From positions 1,400,001 through 1,464,000 of the forward strand of contig JAQPZY010001495.1 of NCBI GenBank assembly GCA_029931535.1: a DNA stretch of 64,000 nucleotides, given 5' to 3'. Below the pieces are notes generated by a model, which saw only the letters and a program-made list of their open reading frames with translations, was not told where the DNA came from and did no database searches. The translations under genes and the position numbers were made by a program. Positions 45,533 to 55,529 of the stretch are shown here, piece by piece (within the stretch, counting starts at the first letter, position 1; every line of letters starts with the position of its first letter). The stretch comes from Margaritifera margaritifera. Its lineage: Eukaryota > Mollusca > Bivalvia > Unionida > Margaritiferidae.

Positions 45533-47685
45533 AGGAAATTCTTAATTTAGCCCATGAAACTCCTTTGGCTGGTCATTTAGGAGTCCGTAAGACTTATCAC
45601 AAGATCTTGAATCATTTTTATTGGCCAAAACTCAAAAGTGATGTTTCTAAATACTGCAGATCTTGTCACACTTGTCAAATGGTAGGAAAACCCAATCAGA
45701 AGATACCTAAGGCTCATCTGCAACCTATTCCTGCATTTGATGAACCATTTAGTAGAATAATAGTAGACTGTGTTGGTCCTTTACCTAAAACCAAGTCAGG
45801 CAACCAATACTTGTTGACCATCATGTGTACATCTACAAGATTTCCAGAGGCAATTCCTCTGAGAAATATAAAAACTAAAACTATTGTGAAAGCTTTGGTG
45901 AAGTTTTTTACACTTGTTGGCCTTCCCAAATCTGTCCAGTCAGATCAAGGGTCAAATTTTATGTCTGGAATTTTCCAAGAAGTTATGCATGAATTAGGCA
46001 TCCAACAGTTTAAATCTTCTGCCTATCACCCTGAAAGTCAAGGTGCTTTGGAAAGATTTCATCAAACTTTGAAGAATATGATTCGATCATATTGCTTTGA
46101 TACAGAAAAGGATTGGGATGAGGGTGTTCATTTGTTGTTGTTTGCTATTAGGGAATCAGTTCAAGAGTCGTTGGGTTTTAGTCCCTTTGAACTAGTTTTT
46201 GGTCATACTGTCCGTGGACCATTGAAATTATTGAAAGAGAAACTTCTTTCAAATGAAGATTCAAAGATTAATCTTCTTGATTATGTTTCTGATTTCAAAT
46301 ACAAGTTGTCAAAGGCCTGTGAAGTAGCAAGAACTAATCTTCACACTACCCAGTCAAAAATGAAATTAAGGTATGACAGAAATTCACAGGAAAGGAGTTT
46401 TAAACCTGGTGACAAAGTTCTGGCTCTCTTTCCCATACCTCAGAATCCTCTTCAGGCTAAATTTTATGGTCCTTATACCGTTGAAAAGAAAGTAAATGAC
46501 TTAAATTATATCATTAACACTCCTGGGAGATGGAAACAGAAACAACTTTGTCATGTAAATATGTTAAAGGAATATTTTGACAGAGATAGCTCAGCTAATT
46601 ATTCAGTTAATTTAGTTGTACCTGTCCCACACAGTGAAGATATCAACGATGGAATACGATCAGACTATAGTGACTCTGGTATAACCAATCTTCGGAATTC
46701 AGAAATATTGAACAACCTAGACCAGAAACTTTTACATCTACAACAACAGGAAAGAAATGAACTAAAACAGCTATTACATGACTATGAGCACTTGTTTCCT
46801 GATGTTCCAACACGAACAAGTAAAATTTATCATGACGTTGACATTGTAGATTCTGCGCCTGTGAAACAGCATCCTTATAGGATGAATCCTCTCAAACAGA
46901 ACTATCTGAAGAAAGAAATTCAGTATTTACTGGAGAATGATTTCATAGAACCAAGTAAAAGTAACTGGAGTTCACCATGTATTCTTGTTCCCAAGCCAGA
47001 TAATACATTCCGTATGTGTACTGACTATAGAAAAGTCAACAGTGTCACCAAAACTGATTCATTTCCAATCCCAAGAATGGACGATTGCATTGATAAAATT
47101 GGAAATGCGGAATATGTCACCAAGTTTGACCTTTTAAAAGGATTCTGGCAGATTCCACTGACGGAAAGGGCAAAAGAAATTTCAGCATTTGCAACTCTAG
47201 ATGGACTTTATCAATATAAAGTCATGCCGTTTGGAATGAAAAATTCGCCTGCAACGTTTCAATGTCTGATGAACATGATAACATTTGGTCTTGATAATTG
47301 TGACGCTTATATCGATGATGTCATTATCTACAACAACACCTGGGAAGATCATTTGGAAACCATTCGAAAATTCTTTGATCGACTCAGCGATGCGAATCTG
47401 ACAATTAATTTGAGCAAAAGTGAGTTTTGCCATGCTTGTGTCACATTTTTAGGACATATTGTGGGACAAGGTCAAGTTAAACCTATAGAAGCTAAGGTCA
47501 AAGCTATCTCTGAATTTCAAGTTCCAATTTGTAAAAAGCAACTGATGCGATTTCTAGGTATGGCTGGATATTATCGGAAATTTTGTTCCAATTTTTCCAA
47601 AATTGCTGAACCTTTGACAAGTTTATTAGTAAGAAAGCCAAATTTTATTGGTCTGACAAGTGTCAGGAATCTTTTGACAAGTTAA
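45533..47685 (+). pseudogene. integrase followed by reverse transcriptase, one open frame
   Basis: Open from 45502, first Met 45565, stop at 47683-47685; numbering is from that Met. The integrase zinc-binding domain has AGHLG...H and C31-x2-C34...C37. Catalytic D68 (VDCVGP), D127 (SDQGSNF) and E163 (GALERF) give a DD35E core. A GPY/F-type module is near 295-335 (FYGPYTV). A linker (340-395) precedes reverse transcriptase at about 400-660: WSSPCILVPKP, TDYRKVN, FDLLKGFWQIPL, MPFGMKNSPATFQ, AYIDDVIIY (582-585 YIDD) and FLGMAGYYRKF. No stop inside 706 residues. A one-base shift near 47635 throws the end out of frame before RNase H. All catalytic residues of both enzymes are present, but they cannot be made from this copy as part of a Gag-Pol protein. 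Confidence 0.93.
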
Positions 47686-48110
47686 AGGCCATGCTTAAGA
47701 ATGCACCAGTTCTTTCTGCACCAAATTTCAGCCAATCATTTAAATTATCTGTTGATGCAAGTGATGTAGGGGTTGGTGGAGTATTGATTCAGGAAGACAA
47801 AAGTGGTGTGGATCACCCTGTGTGTTATTTTTCTAAAAAACTAAACAAGCACCAGAAAAATTATTCCACAATTGAGAAGGAATGTTTGGCTTTGATATTG
47901 GCTTTACAGCATTTTGAAGTGTATGTTACCTCAGCTCTTTCTCCAATTATTGTGTACAGTGATCACAATCCCCTTACTTTCATCAACAAAATGAAAGATA
48001 AAAATCGGAGATTGTTGAGATGGAGTTTGATATTGCAGGAATATAACATTGACATCAAACACATCAGGGGAAAAGACAATGTGATTGCAGATGCACTCTC
48101 ACGTGCCTAG
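47640..48110 (+). pseudogene. RNase H domain, shifted frame
   Basis: After the shift the third phase is open to TAG 48108-48110. From Met 47691: LSVDASDVGVGG (D22), TIEKECLAL (E62/E64), VYSDHNPLTF (D91) and HIRGKDNVIADALSRA (D134) are the four RNase H catalytic positions in their usual order, including the terminal ADALSR signature that ends gypsy RNase H. Pol ends right here: only 138 bases separate the stop from the 3' LTR, so no integrase and no envelope gene lies downstream. Confidence 0.93.
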
Positions 48111-48239
48111 AAATCTAATATTGCTTGATGTAATTAAGTCCAGTATCATAAAACATGTTCTTATGTAATTTTGGTTATTGTGGTATTAGATGTATATTCA
48201 CAAGAAAGCTTTATTATATAAATCTTTCTTTTTCTTTAT

Positions 48240-48248
48240 GAGGGGAGG
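48240..48248 (+). other. polypurine tract
   Basis: GAGGGGAGG directly precedes the 3' LTR, where plus-strand synthesis would be primed. Confidence 0.85.
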
Positions 48249-49001
48249 TGTTATGTATGATGTTTATATAATATTATAAATATTTTAGGAAATTATAAAT
48301 GTTTCTTCACTTTAATATTTGCTTAAATCTTAATGTTATCAGGAAAAACATGTTTAACTAGTGTCCTTAAATTAGGTTGTTTTGATCAATATGTTTTCTC
48401 AATTTGAAGGTCAAGGTTGAATTTTTGTTTACAAGTAAAAATTCCATTAAGATGACTCATATTCTAGAACATTCTGTCATGTGACCAATCTTTATATATA
48501 CCGTGTTTGGTGGACATTTTTTCAGTTCGACATTACCATCAGTCTTGTAAAGAGCTATTACAGTTGTGAAAATTCATTCCAAATTCTAAGAGAGGAATTA
48601 TTTTAAATATTCATTGGATTATAACAGTGCTCATAAACTTTTGGATTTTGGATTTTTAATTGATAATTTTGGAATTTAAGTGAACTTATTCAGATATTTT
48701 GGAATACTTCATTTTGACATCAGCACAACAAAGATTACTAGTACATCAGGACTTTGGAGACCATTGGCACATCATAACATTCAAGGACACAGCCGTGAAT
48801 TCGGAACATTCTATATTTAGGACTTGTGATTAGAACAATCATTCTTATTGGATTATTAGGATTTCAAAACACATTACTGTAAGTGACTTTTTGATTTTTC
48901 ATTTTAATTATCTAGTAATAAATTGCTTGTTGACTTTTTACTTGATTTGTTGGTTTCACTTTCTTTCTGTTACATTTTTCTTAGACCATAGAGTCATAAC
49001 A
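48249..49001 (+). repeat. 3' LTR
   Basis: Differs from the 5' LTR by G to A, A to G, T to A and G to A substitutions plus one added C. AATAAA at 48917-48922. Followed by TTGTT, the target duplication. Confidence 0.95.
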
Positions 49002-49006
49002 TTGTT

Positions 49007-49925
49007 GCTTATTCTTGGAGAAATATTTCAAATATAAATGAAGGAATAATCCAAAACATTTTCTTTACACCTTTTCAAAACAGGTACAATTTGAAGATAA
49101 CAATTGCTGCATTTTTTGCCTTGGATAGACAGATAAAGAGAAATTCCTAGGGCAACACCCACTTACATTTTTTTGTTTGGACTGTCCAAACTATTTTTTC
49201 TTCTTGCTCAGAGTATACTATGTAAATATAAGAGCAACTCGTGCAGTTTTCATTCATGAAATTTTACTATTAGAGCTACTATTACTACTATAAAAACAAA
49301 AATAATAGTTAGCAGTGGTGCCCGAATAATTTTATACGATCACCACAACCTTCAACTTCACCTCATCTGTTGCTACGTAGGTCTAAGTTACCAATATGGA
49401 AGACTTGTCATCTGATTCAACAATTTCCATCCAAGGAAATGTTCCATTCAGTGTTGAACCATTACATTGCTTTCATTTCTTACAATCTGTCTTTTCCTCT
49501 ATCTGAATATGAATCTGCAAGCTCTTTTGCTGATCTTCTTAACCAGATAAACATGAGACTAGCTGGGATCTGGGTATTTTTAAGTGTTTTTTGACAATGG
49601 TGTGTCCATTTTACTGAATGAGCACGTAGGATTTTACTAACTTGAGCAGTAATATCTGTATGTGCCACATCTACTGAGCTGGTAGTGGAAACAACTGAAA
49701 TACAATGAACCAGTAGACTCCATCATCGCAGGCAAATCACACAACTAAGTCAGTGCAAAGACTCAACCAGTATCAAAAGTTGCTCACTGGCAGTCCGGTC
49801 AAGCCAGTACAGAAGATAATGGCTAAATGAGTGGGTAATTATTTGGGATTATCTTAATTACTTACCCAAGTGGCAGTGAGAAAAGGTGTCATTTGAGTTA
49901 TAGGGCTTGGAATTAGATGACAGAA
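49007..49925. other. non-coding DNA
   Basis: Nothing recognised; the ORF at 49370-49594 has no known domain. Confidence 0.4.
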
Positions 49926-49929
49926 TGTT

Positions 49930-50960
49930 TATATTTAACAGAATAATATGTAGCTCTATTGGTTATAGATCAGAAGTGCAGTTTTGTCTGTTGTCCCTCG
50001 TCCATCCATCACTTAGCACAAGTTTGTCATCGCTACTCATCGTAAACTACTTGGAGGATTGCCATGAAACTTCATACACATTCATCCGTCTAGTTGGTCC
50101 TAAATGAAGATAGTACTGCTCTGATATCCAGGATGACACCACAGCTTTCATCTTGAAAATCTTGTTATCGCTACTTCTCCAGAATGGATAGTTATGTCAA
50201 CAAGGGATTTTCACAAAAAGACTTCTTATTGATGTCTATTTGGTCCTAAATAAAAATGATGCTGCTCTGATGTCCAATATGGCAGCCATCTTGAAATTTT
50301 TTTAATTGCTACTCCTCCTGAACAGCAGGTCATATTGACATAGGGTTTTCACCAGAAGACTTCTTATGATGTCTAGTTGGGTCTAAATGAAACTTGTTCC
50401 ACTCGGACATCCAGTATGACTGCCTTAGTTACCATTTTGAAAATCTTGTTATTGCTACTTCTCATGAATATGTGGTTATATCACCATGGGGTTTTCACTG
50501 AAAGACTTGTTATGATGTCCATTCGGTCCTAAATGAAAATTATGCCAATCTGATGTCTAATCTTGAAAATCTTGTTATTGCTACTCCTTCTGAACAGAAA
50601 GTCATATTTGTATAGGATTTGCTGATCTGACCTCAAATATGGCTTCCACAATGAACTTATTTGAAAATCTTATTACTAATTCTCGTGAATGGATGGTGAT
50701 ATCAACATGGGGTTTTCACCAAAACTCTTCTAATGGTGTCTAATGTATCCTATATGAAAATGGTGTCGATCTTAGATCCCGTATAGCTGCCATAGTGGCT
50801 AATTTTAAAATCTTATTGCTTAAGATTATCAGATTTGGTTTCAGCTATCAGCACTTAAAACAAAGAAATTGTCTTATCTTGAATTCCTAGAAATTCTTTT
50901 CGGACAGTAGAGCATCAATTCCTTTGAGAAACTCTTGTTTATGGATAACAGGAAACATAA
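49930..50960 (+). repeat. modular repeat island 4
   Basis: The head is at 49950-50100 (TAGCTCTATTGGTTATAGAT, CTACTTGGAGGATTGCCATG, CTAGTTGGTCCTAAATGA). About five body units follow, then a tail at 50845-50945 (CCTAGAAATTCTTTTCGGAC, AGTAGAGCATCAATTCC). It is the clearest full head-body-tail copy. A second, isolated tail copy lies at about 51530-51625. Confidence 0.85.
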
Positions 50961-53285
50961 AAGCATATTGGCACTGTTGCATAGCATACCAGCTGGTTAA
51001 AAAGCATTGTGGGCTGAACTGATAGCATATCACGACCACAAGCATAAATAGCCTTGGGGAGAATAATGAGCAAACTTTGACCAGACTATTTATTTAGTTG
51101 CATTCCAATGAACAATGTCATCACTCTGACATTGCTTTCAAGATCAGTGGTCTGGAATTTTTAGCTGTACTGGCTTGTAAGCATGGTAACAGGAGCAAGT
51201 ATGAATGGATTTGTATAATTTAACCCAGTTTATGGATATAATGGATATATCTGTAAAATACCTTCAATGATACAACTAAGATAACTTTGTTTTTTTCCCC
51301 CCAAAATATTACTTAAAGATTTAAGCAGACTTAGCATATGGTTATATCTTTTCATTGTCTGAGACAAGTTCATTGATCTTCTATCCATGATATCATGTTC
51401 AAGGTTTATTGCCACAAGAAAGAATTTTGTATTGCACCTACAGGAATCAGGTGAATATGATAACTCAATCCTAAGAAAATAGATCTGTTACCAAATATGG
51501 TATGTTGGACTTTCTCAAGAATATCAGAGATGGTTTCAATACTCAGCAGTTAAAAAGAAGAAATAGTCTTATCATGGATTTGTGGAAATTCTTTTTGACC
51601 AGTTGAGCGTCAGTCCTGTTGTGGAACTATTTTCTTTTTTAAATATTTTTTATGAGGGCACAATTTCAACCCATGCATGTCTGTGTTTTTTAAAAGATTT
51701 TTTAAATTTTTTTTACCAAAGCCATTATCAGTGTTTACAGTACTGTAATTTGATCCACTTTGTTAAAGGAGTCCAATTGACCTCTTGTATTTGGGGAGAT
51801 TGCTTTGCCCACAATTTTTTTTTTACAATGGGGCTTTTCTTCTATGAAACAAAATCATGGCAATTGACTGAACTTTTTGTGTTGAAAATTTCATGAATAT
51901 TGGGCAAGAGATGTTGTAGTTATAAAGATTTTGTTATATGTTATAACTTGCATGGTTGACCCACTGGGCTCCTGACAGACTGCTTGACTGACCCACATAT
52001 GGAGCAGAAATGTCAGGCAAGCACCAAGCTTGATGATTAAATTGGTCAGTGGGCCATTGGAATTTCTTTTATGCACTAGTTGATTTATAGTTGCCATGCT
52101 AGGGTGAGAGGTCAGTTACAATGTTCTTAGACCAAGAACTGCCCCTCTGTCTTTACTGTTAAAAAATTGTGCGCTAAAAAAGCAATGAAGAACCAGGCGC
52201 TATGGTCCTAAAACTGTCTGAGCACAAGAACTGAACTCACAATATACAAACCATCCCTGATATTTTGCATACACAAGTAGGTAGAGAAAGCAGATGTGCA
52301 GTTAATTCTAAATTTTTATTTTTTTTATTTCTGCCTTAATTGTGAGTAAAAGATGTTAAAACAAAATTTGTATCAGATATTAGTCAAATAGATCATTCTA
52401 TGCACAAGGCATTGCGACTACTGGGTCTAAATATCTCGGGTCACAATATTTTGCCTAATTAGATGCCTGTTAACTAAAGTAACCTCTTCCCACATAGTAA
52501 AATAATCCTTTCAACTTGTACTGTGTGTGACTTTTGTGGGCAGTTAATACACAGATTTATTTTGTACAGGCGGTAAGGTAATCTGATGGACTTTATAATG
52601 AAGTTTGCTGTATATTAGCCATCACTTATTGTATAATGTTTCCTAGCTGAAAGAAATTCTATCCAGTGTTTAATATAATCGTATACCTATTAGATGTTTT
52701 ATATTATCAAACTTTGAATTTTCACCTGGGCAAAGAAAAGAACTGCATTTTGTGGTTGACAGGACAAGGTTGAAAGGATTCCTGCATTTAAATTTTCGGG
52801 AAGGTATACTTTATATTTTTATTTTACATGTTTAAGGTGTAAAAATAAATCTTTTTAATTTGACCCATGATTACAAGTAGTGACTACTATACAAGAATGT
52901 ACACTTTGCCTGCTATTACAAACAATGTTGTTTATTATGCATAGAAGAACACCAAAGGGTAGAGGTCATTTGGGGTAAAATAGTGTCTGTTTTGATTGAA
53001 TTTTGACAATTATATGCAGAAATAATGCAGATTTTACATGTAGTTTTGCTATATGAAAGTTTGTTTACTGTCAATTGAGACTGAATTCTTCCATTTTTTT
53101 GTGCTTAAATAATTTTTTTGATAAATTTGAAATGATCACCCCACTGAGCTTAATGTATTTTTACCCTAAATGACCTCCGACTTGATGCAAAGGGAAGTCA
53201 TTGTATGTACCTTCAGAGAAAGTGTAATTTGTGGTGTATTGTTCCTCAAATAAGGTTGTTCTTCTTGTAGTTATTTTAGGTCTAC
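50961..53285. other. intronic DNA with an extra island tail
   Basis: Contains the solo tail at 51530-51625 (GGAAATTCTTTTTGACCAGT, GAGCGTCAGTCC). No other element or gene recognised. Confidence 0.4.
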
Positions 53286-53975
53286 TATGTCTATGAAGCA
53301 TACCATATTTATCAATGTATATCCTATACACTATATTTATCAATGTATATCCCATACACCATATTTATCAATGTATATCCCATACACCATATTTATCAAT
53401 GTATATCCCATACACAATATTTATCAATGTATATCCCATACACCATATTTATCAATGTATATCCCATACACTATATTTATCAATGTATATCCCATACACC
53501 ATATTTATCAATGTATATCCCATACACCATATTTATCAATGTATATCCCATACACCATATTTATCCATGTATATCCCATACACTATATTTATCAAAGTAT
53601 ATCCCATACACCATATTTATCAATGTATATCCCATACACCATATTTATCCATGTATATCCCATACACTATATTTATCAATGTATATACCATACACCATAT
53701 TTATCAATGTATATCCCATACACCATATTTATCAATGTATATACCATACACTATATTTATCAATGTATATCCTATACACCATATTTATCAATGTATATCC
53801 CATACACCTTATTTATCCATGTATATCCCATACACTATATTTATCAATGTATATACCATACACCATATTTATCAACGTATATCCCATACACCATATTTAT
53901 CAATATATATCCCATACACTATATTTGTCAATGTATATCCCATACACCATATTTATCAATGTATATACCATACCC
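53286..53975 (+). repeat. 28-bp minisatellite, about 24 copies, open in all three + frames
   Basis: The unit is CATATTTATCAATGTATATC then CCATACAC. Because 28 is not a multiple of three and no phase contains a stop, each of the three + frames is open for over 200 codons, cycling through HTPYLSMYIPYTIFINVYPI. This is a property of the repeat, not evidence of a protein. It ends about 260 bases before FERM exon C. Confidence 0.97.
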
Positions 53976-54233
53976 AAATTTGAACAGCCCAAAGCCTGAT
54001 CTATTGTTGTATAATGAACTGACAAATCAGGGTTTACGATGTTTATTCTACTTGGAATTTGAAGACAAAAACAGATTCAGATCTACCTGCACATTATGTG
54101 AAAACACATCTTAGTCTACACTGTTAGTTTGGTGCATGTTATAATATAACGATTTTTTTGGGTGGGGATCGTGTTCAGGTAATAAGGTAAAAGTGTTGAT
54201 AATATATTATTATCTATATTTTGTAATTTTCAG

Positions 54234-54315
54234 ATTGTAGTCTGCCATACACTTTATACTTTGGAGTGAAGTTCTATGCTGCTGATCCTTGCAAGTTACG
54301 GGAAGAACTCACAAG
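54234..54315 (+). CDS. EPB41L4A-like: FERM-domain protein, exon C (EPB41L4-like)
   Basis: An 82-base exon between TTGTAATTTTCAG (ending 54233) and donor GTTTGT (54316). Its first two bases complete the codon opened by exon B, and it ends two bases into the next codon. It encodes [20 protein letters not shown] then LREELT and the start of an Arg codon. The PYTLYFG-x-KFYA-x-DPCKL-x-EE-x-TR block opens the FERM F2 lobe and, from memory of the family, is diagnostic for the EPB41L4 branch. The donor GTTTGT is weaker than the GTAAGT of the other two exons. The expected next exon (Y..LQ.K.D...GR) was not found before 64000. Confidence 0.9.
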
Positions 54316-55525
54316 GTTTGTATGGCACTTAACAGACTGGCATTCATAAACTTGTCTGATTGTAGTATTAGTATGAGCCATTGCTTCTAATCCAAAATAT
54401 ATTAGTTCAAACTGTTACTTCTAATCATAGAATGAATTCCAAATCTATATTTTTATTACATTCCCATTTAATCTTACATGGATAATCTGGCACACCCAAC
54501 TTGGAACTATTTAGGCATTGTCTCTGACGTCAGTGTATCGATATTCTATGATGCACCAATCGAACTTTAATAAATCTAAATTCACACTGTAAATCTATAA
54601 ATATTTAAAAAGTGTAAAAGAGAGGGTATATAATAAATACAAAATTGTATTTGTTTTGTTCTGGGGAAAGAACTTATTTGATATTAATTATGAAAACGTC
54701 TCAGCCTGATGGCCTTGATGTGTCCCTACACTATATCAAATTTCTTTCCACTGACTCAAAACAAAACGTGTAGTAAATATTCAGTTATGTATTGAGACAT
54801 TACACTAATTGGTCTCTGGAAAAAATTTCTTGGTAGAAATGAGTTGCTGTGTCCATCCAAGGTAAAATTGCATTCATTTGATGTATAGGTAAGGGAAAAA
54901 TGTATGAACTATGAAATATTTTAGGTTAAAAACATTTATAAATGTGAAATTGATATGGTGTTTTTTTAAAATAAAAATATTGTAGGCCTACATACAACCA
55001 TTCTCCAGTATTTGAGGTGTTAGTTGTACATGAGAGTGATACATTTCATGCGAATAAGTACTATTGCCACACTATAGACCCATGGCAATAAAGGCTCGAA
55101 CAATCCATCTATCGATATAGGACATTGCATCATACCCACGAATACTCAGTAACCTCTCTTTCTTTCCATGTGATGTTGCACCAGCATATCTTGCTAGTTA
55201 TAATAGTTTTTGATGTACAGGTGTTTTTTCTAGTCTACATTTCTCATATTGCTTCTGGATTTTTGTATTTAATACATTTTTGCACACTATATTTATTAAT
55301 TCAAACAAATATGTTTCCATAAGAATTCTGTATTTTTAGGAGCAGTAAATCGATTCTTCTTCGCACACAATTTATACAAAATCCATGCAAGATCCACTTT
55401 TCTCATTTGAAATCTTTTAAATGTCAGTGACTGATTAAAGAAAGAAATTTAGAAATAGATCATTTAATTTATACATGTAAAATATACAAATACTTTTAAT
55501 GCTGCTTTTCTCTTGTTTGTAAGCT
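54316..55525. other. intronic DNA
   Basis: Nothing recognised. Confidence 0.4.
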
Positions 55526-55529
55526 CTAC

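Larger units (their letters stand above)
42326..49001 (+). mobile_element. complete but defective Ty3/gypsy LTR retrotransposon, Gmr1-type gene order
   Basis: The element is 6676 bp with 752/753-bp LTRs and a perfect 5-bp target duplication TTGTT (42321-42325 and 49002-49006). The LTRs differ by four substitutions and one inserted base, so insertion is recent. A tRNA-Pro-type primer site follows the 5' LTR and a purine tract precedes the 3' LTR. The domain order is gag, zinc knuckle, protease, integrase, reverse transcriptase, RNase H: integrase comes before reverse transcriptase, unlike most Ty3/gypsy elements. Domain sequences are nevertheless gypsy-like. The reading frame is broken by one stop, three single-base shifts and one inverted duplication. 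Confidence 0.95.

Noticed and set aside
45565..47685. Integrase-first order as a host-captured integrase gene upstream of a separate retroelement
   Set aside because: One uninterrupted frame covers both domains, and matching LTRs and target duplication enclose all of it.
48111..48248. Envelope gene after RNase H
   Set aside because: Only 138 bases lie between the RNase H stop and the 3' LTR; there is no room.
53287..54114. Large ORFs of 275, 222 and 218 codons
   Set aside because: All three are readings of a 28-bp tandem repeat without stops; no start context, splice site or domain supports a gene.
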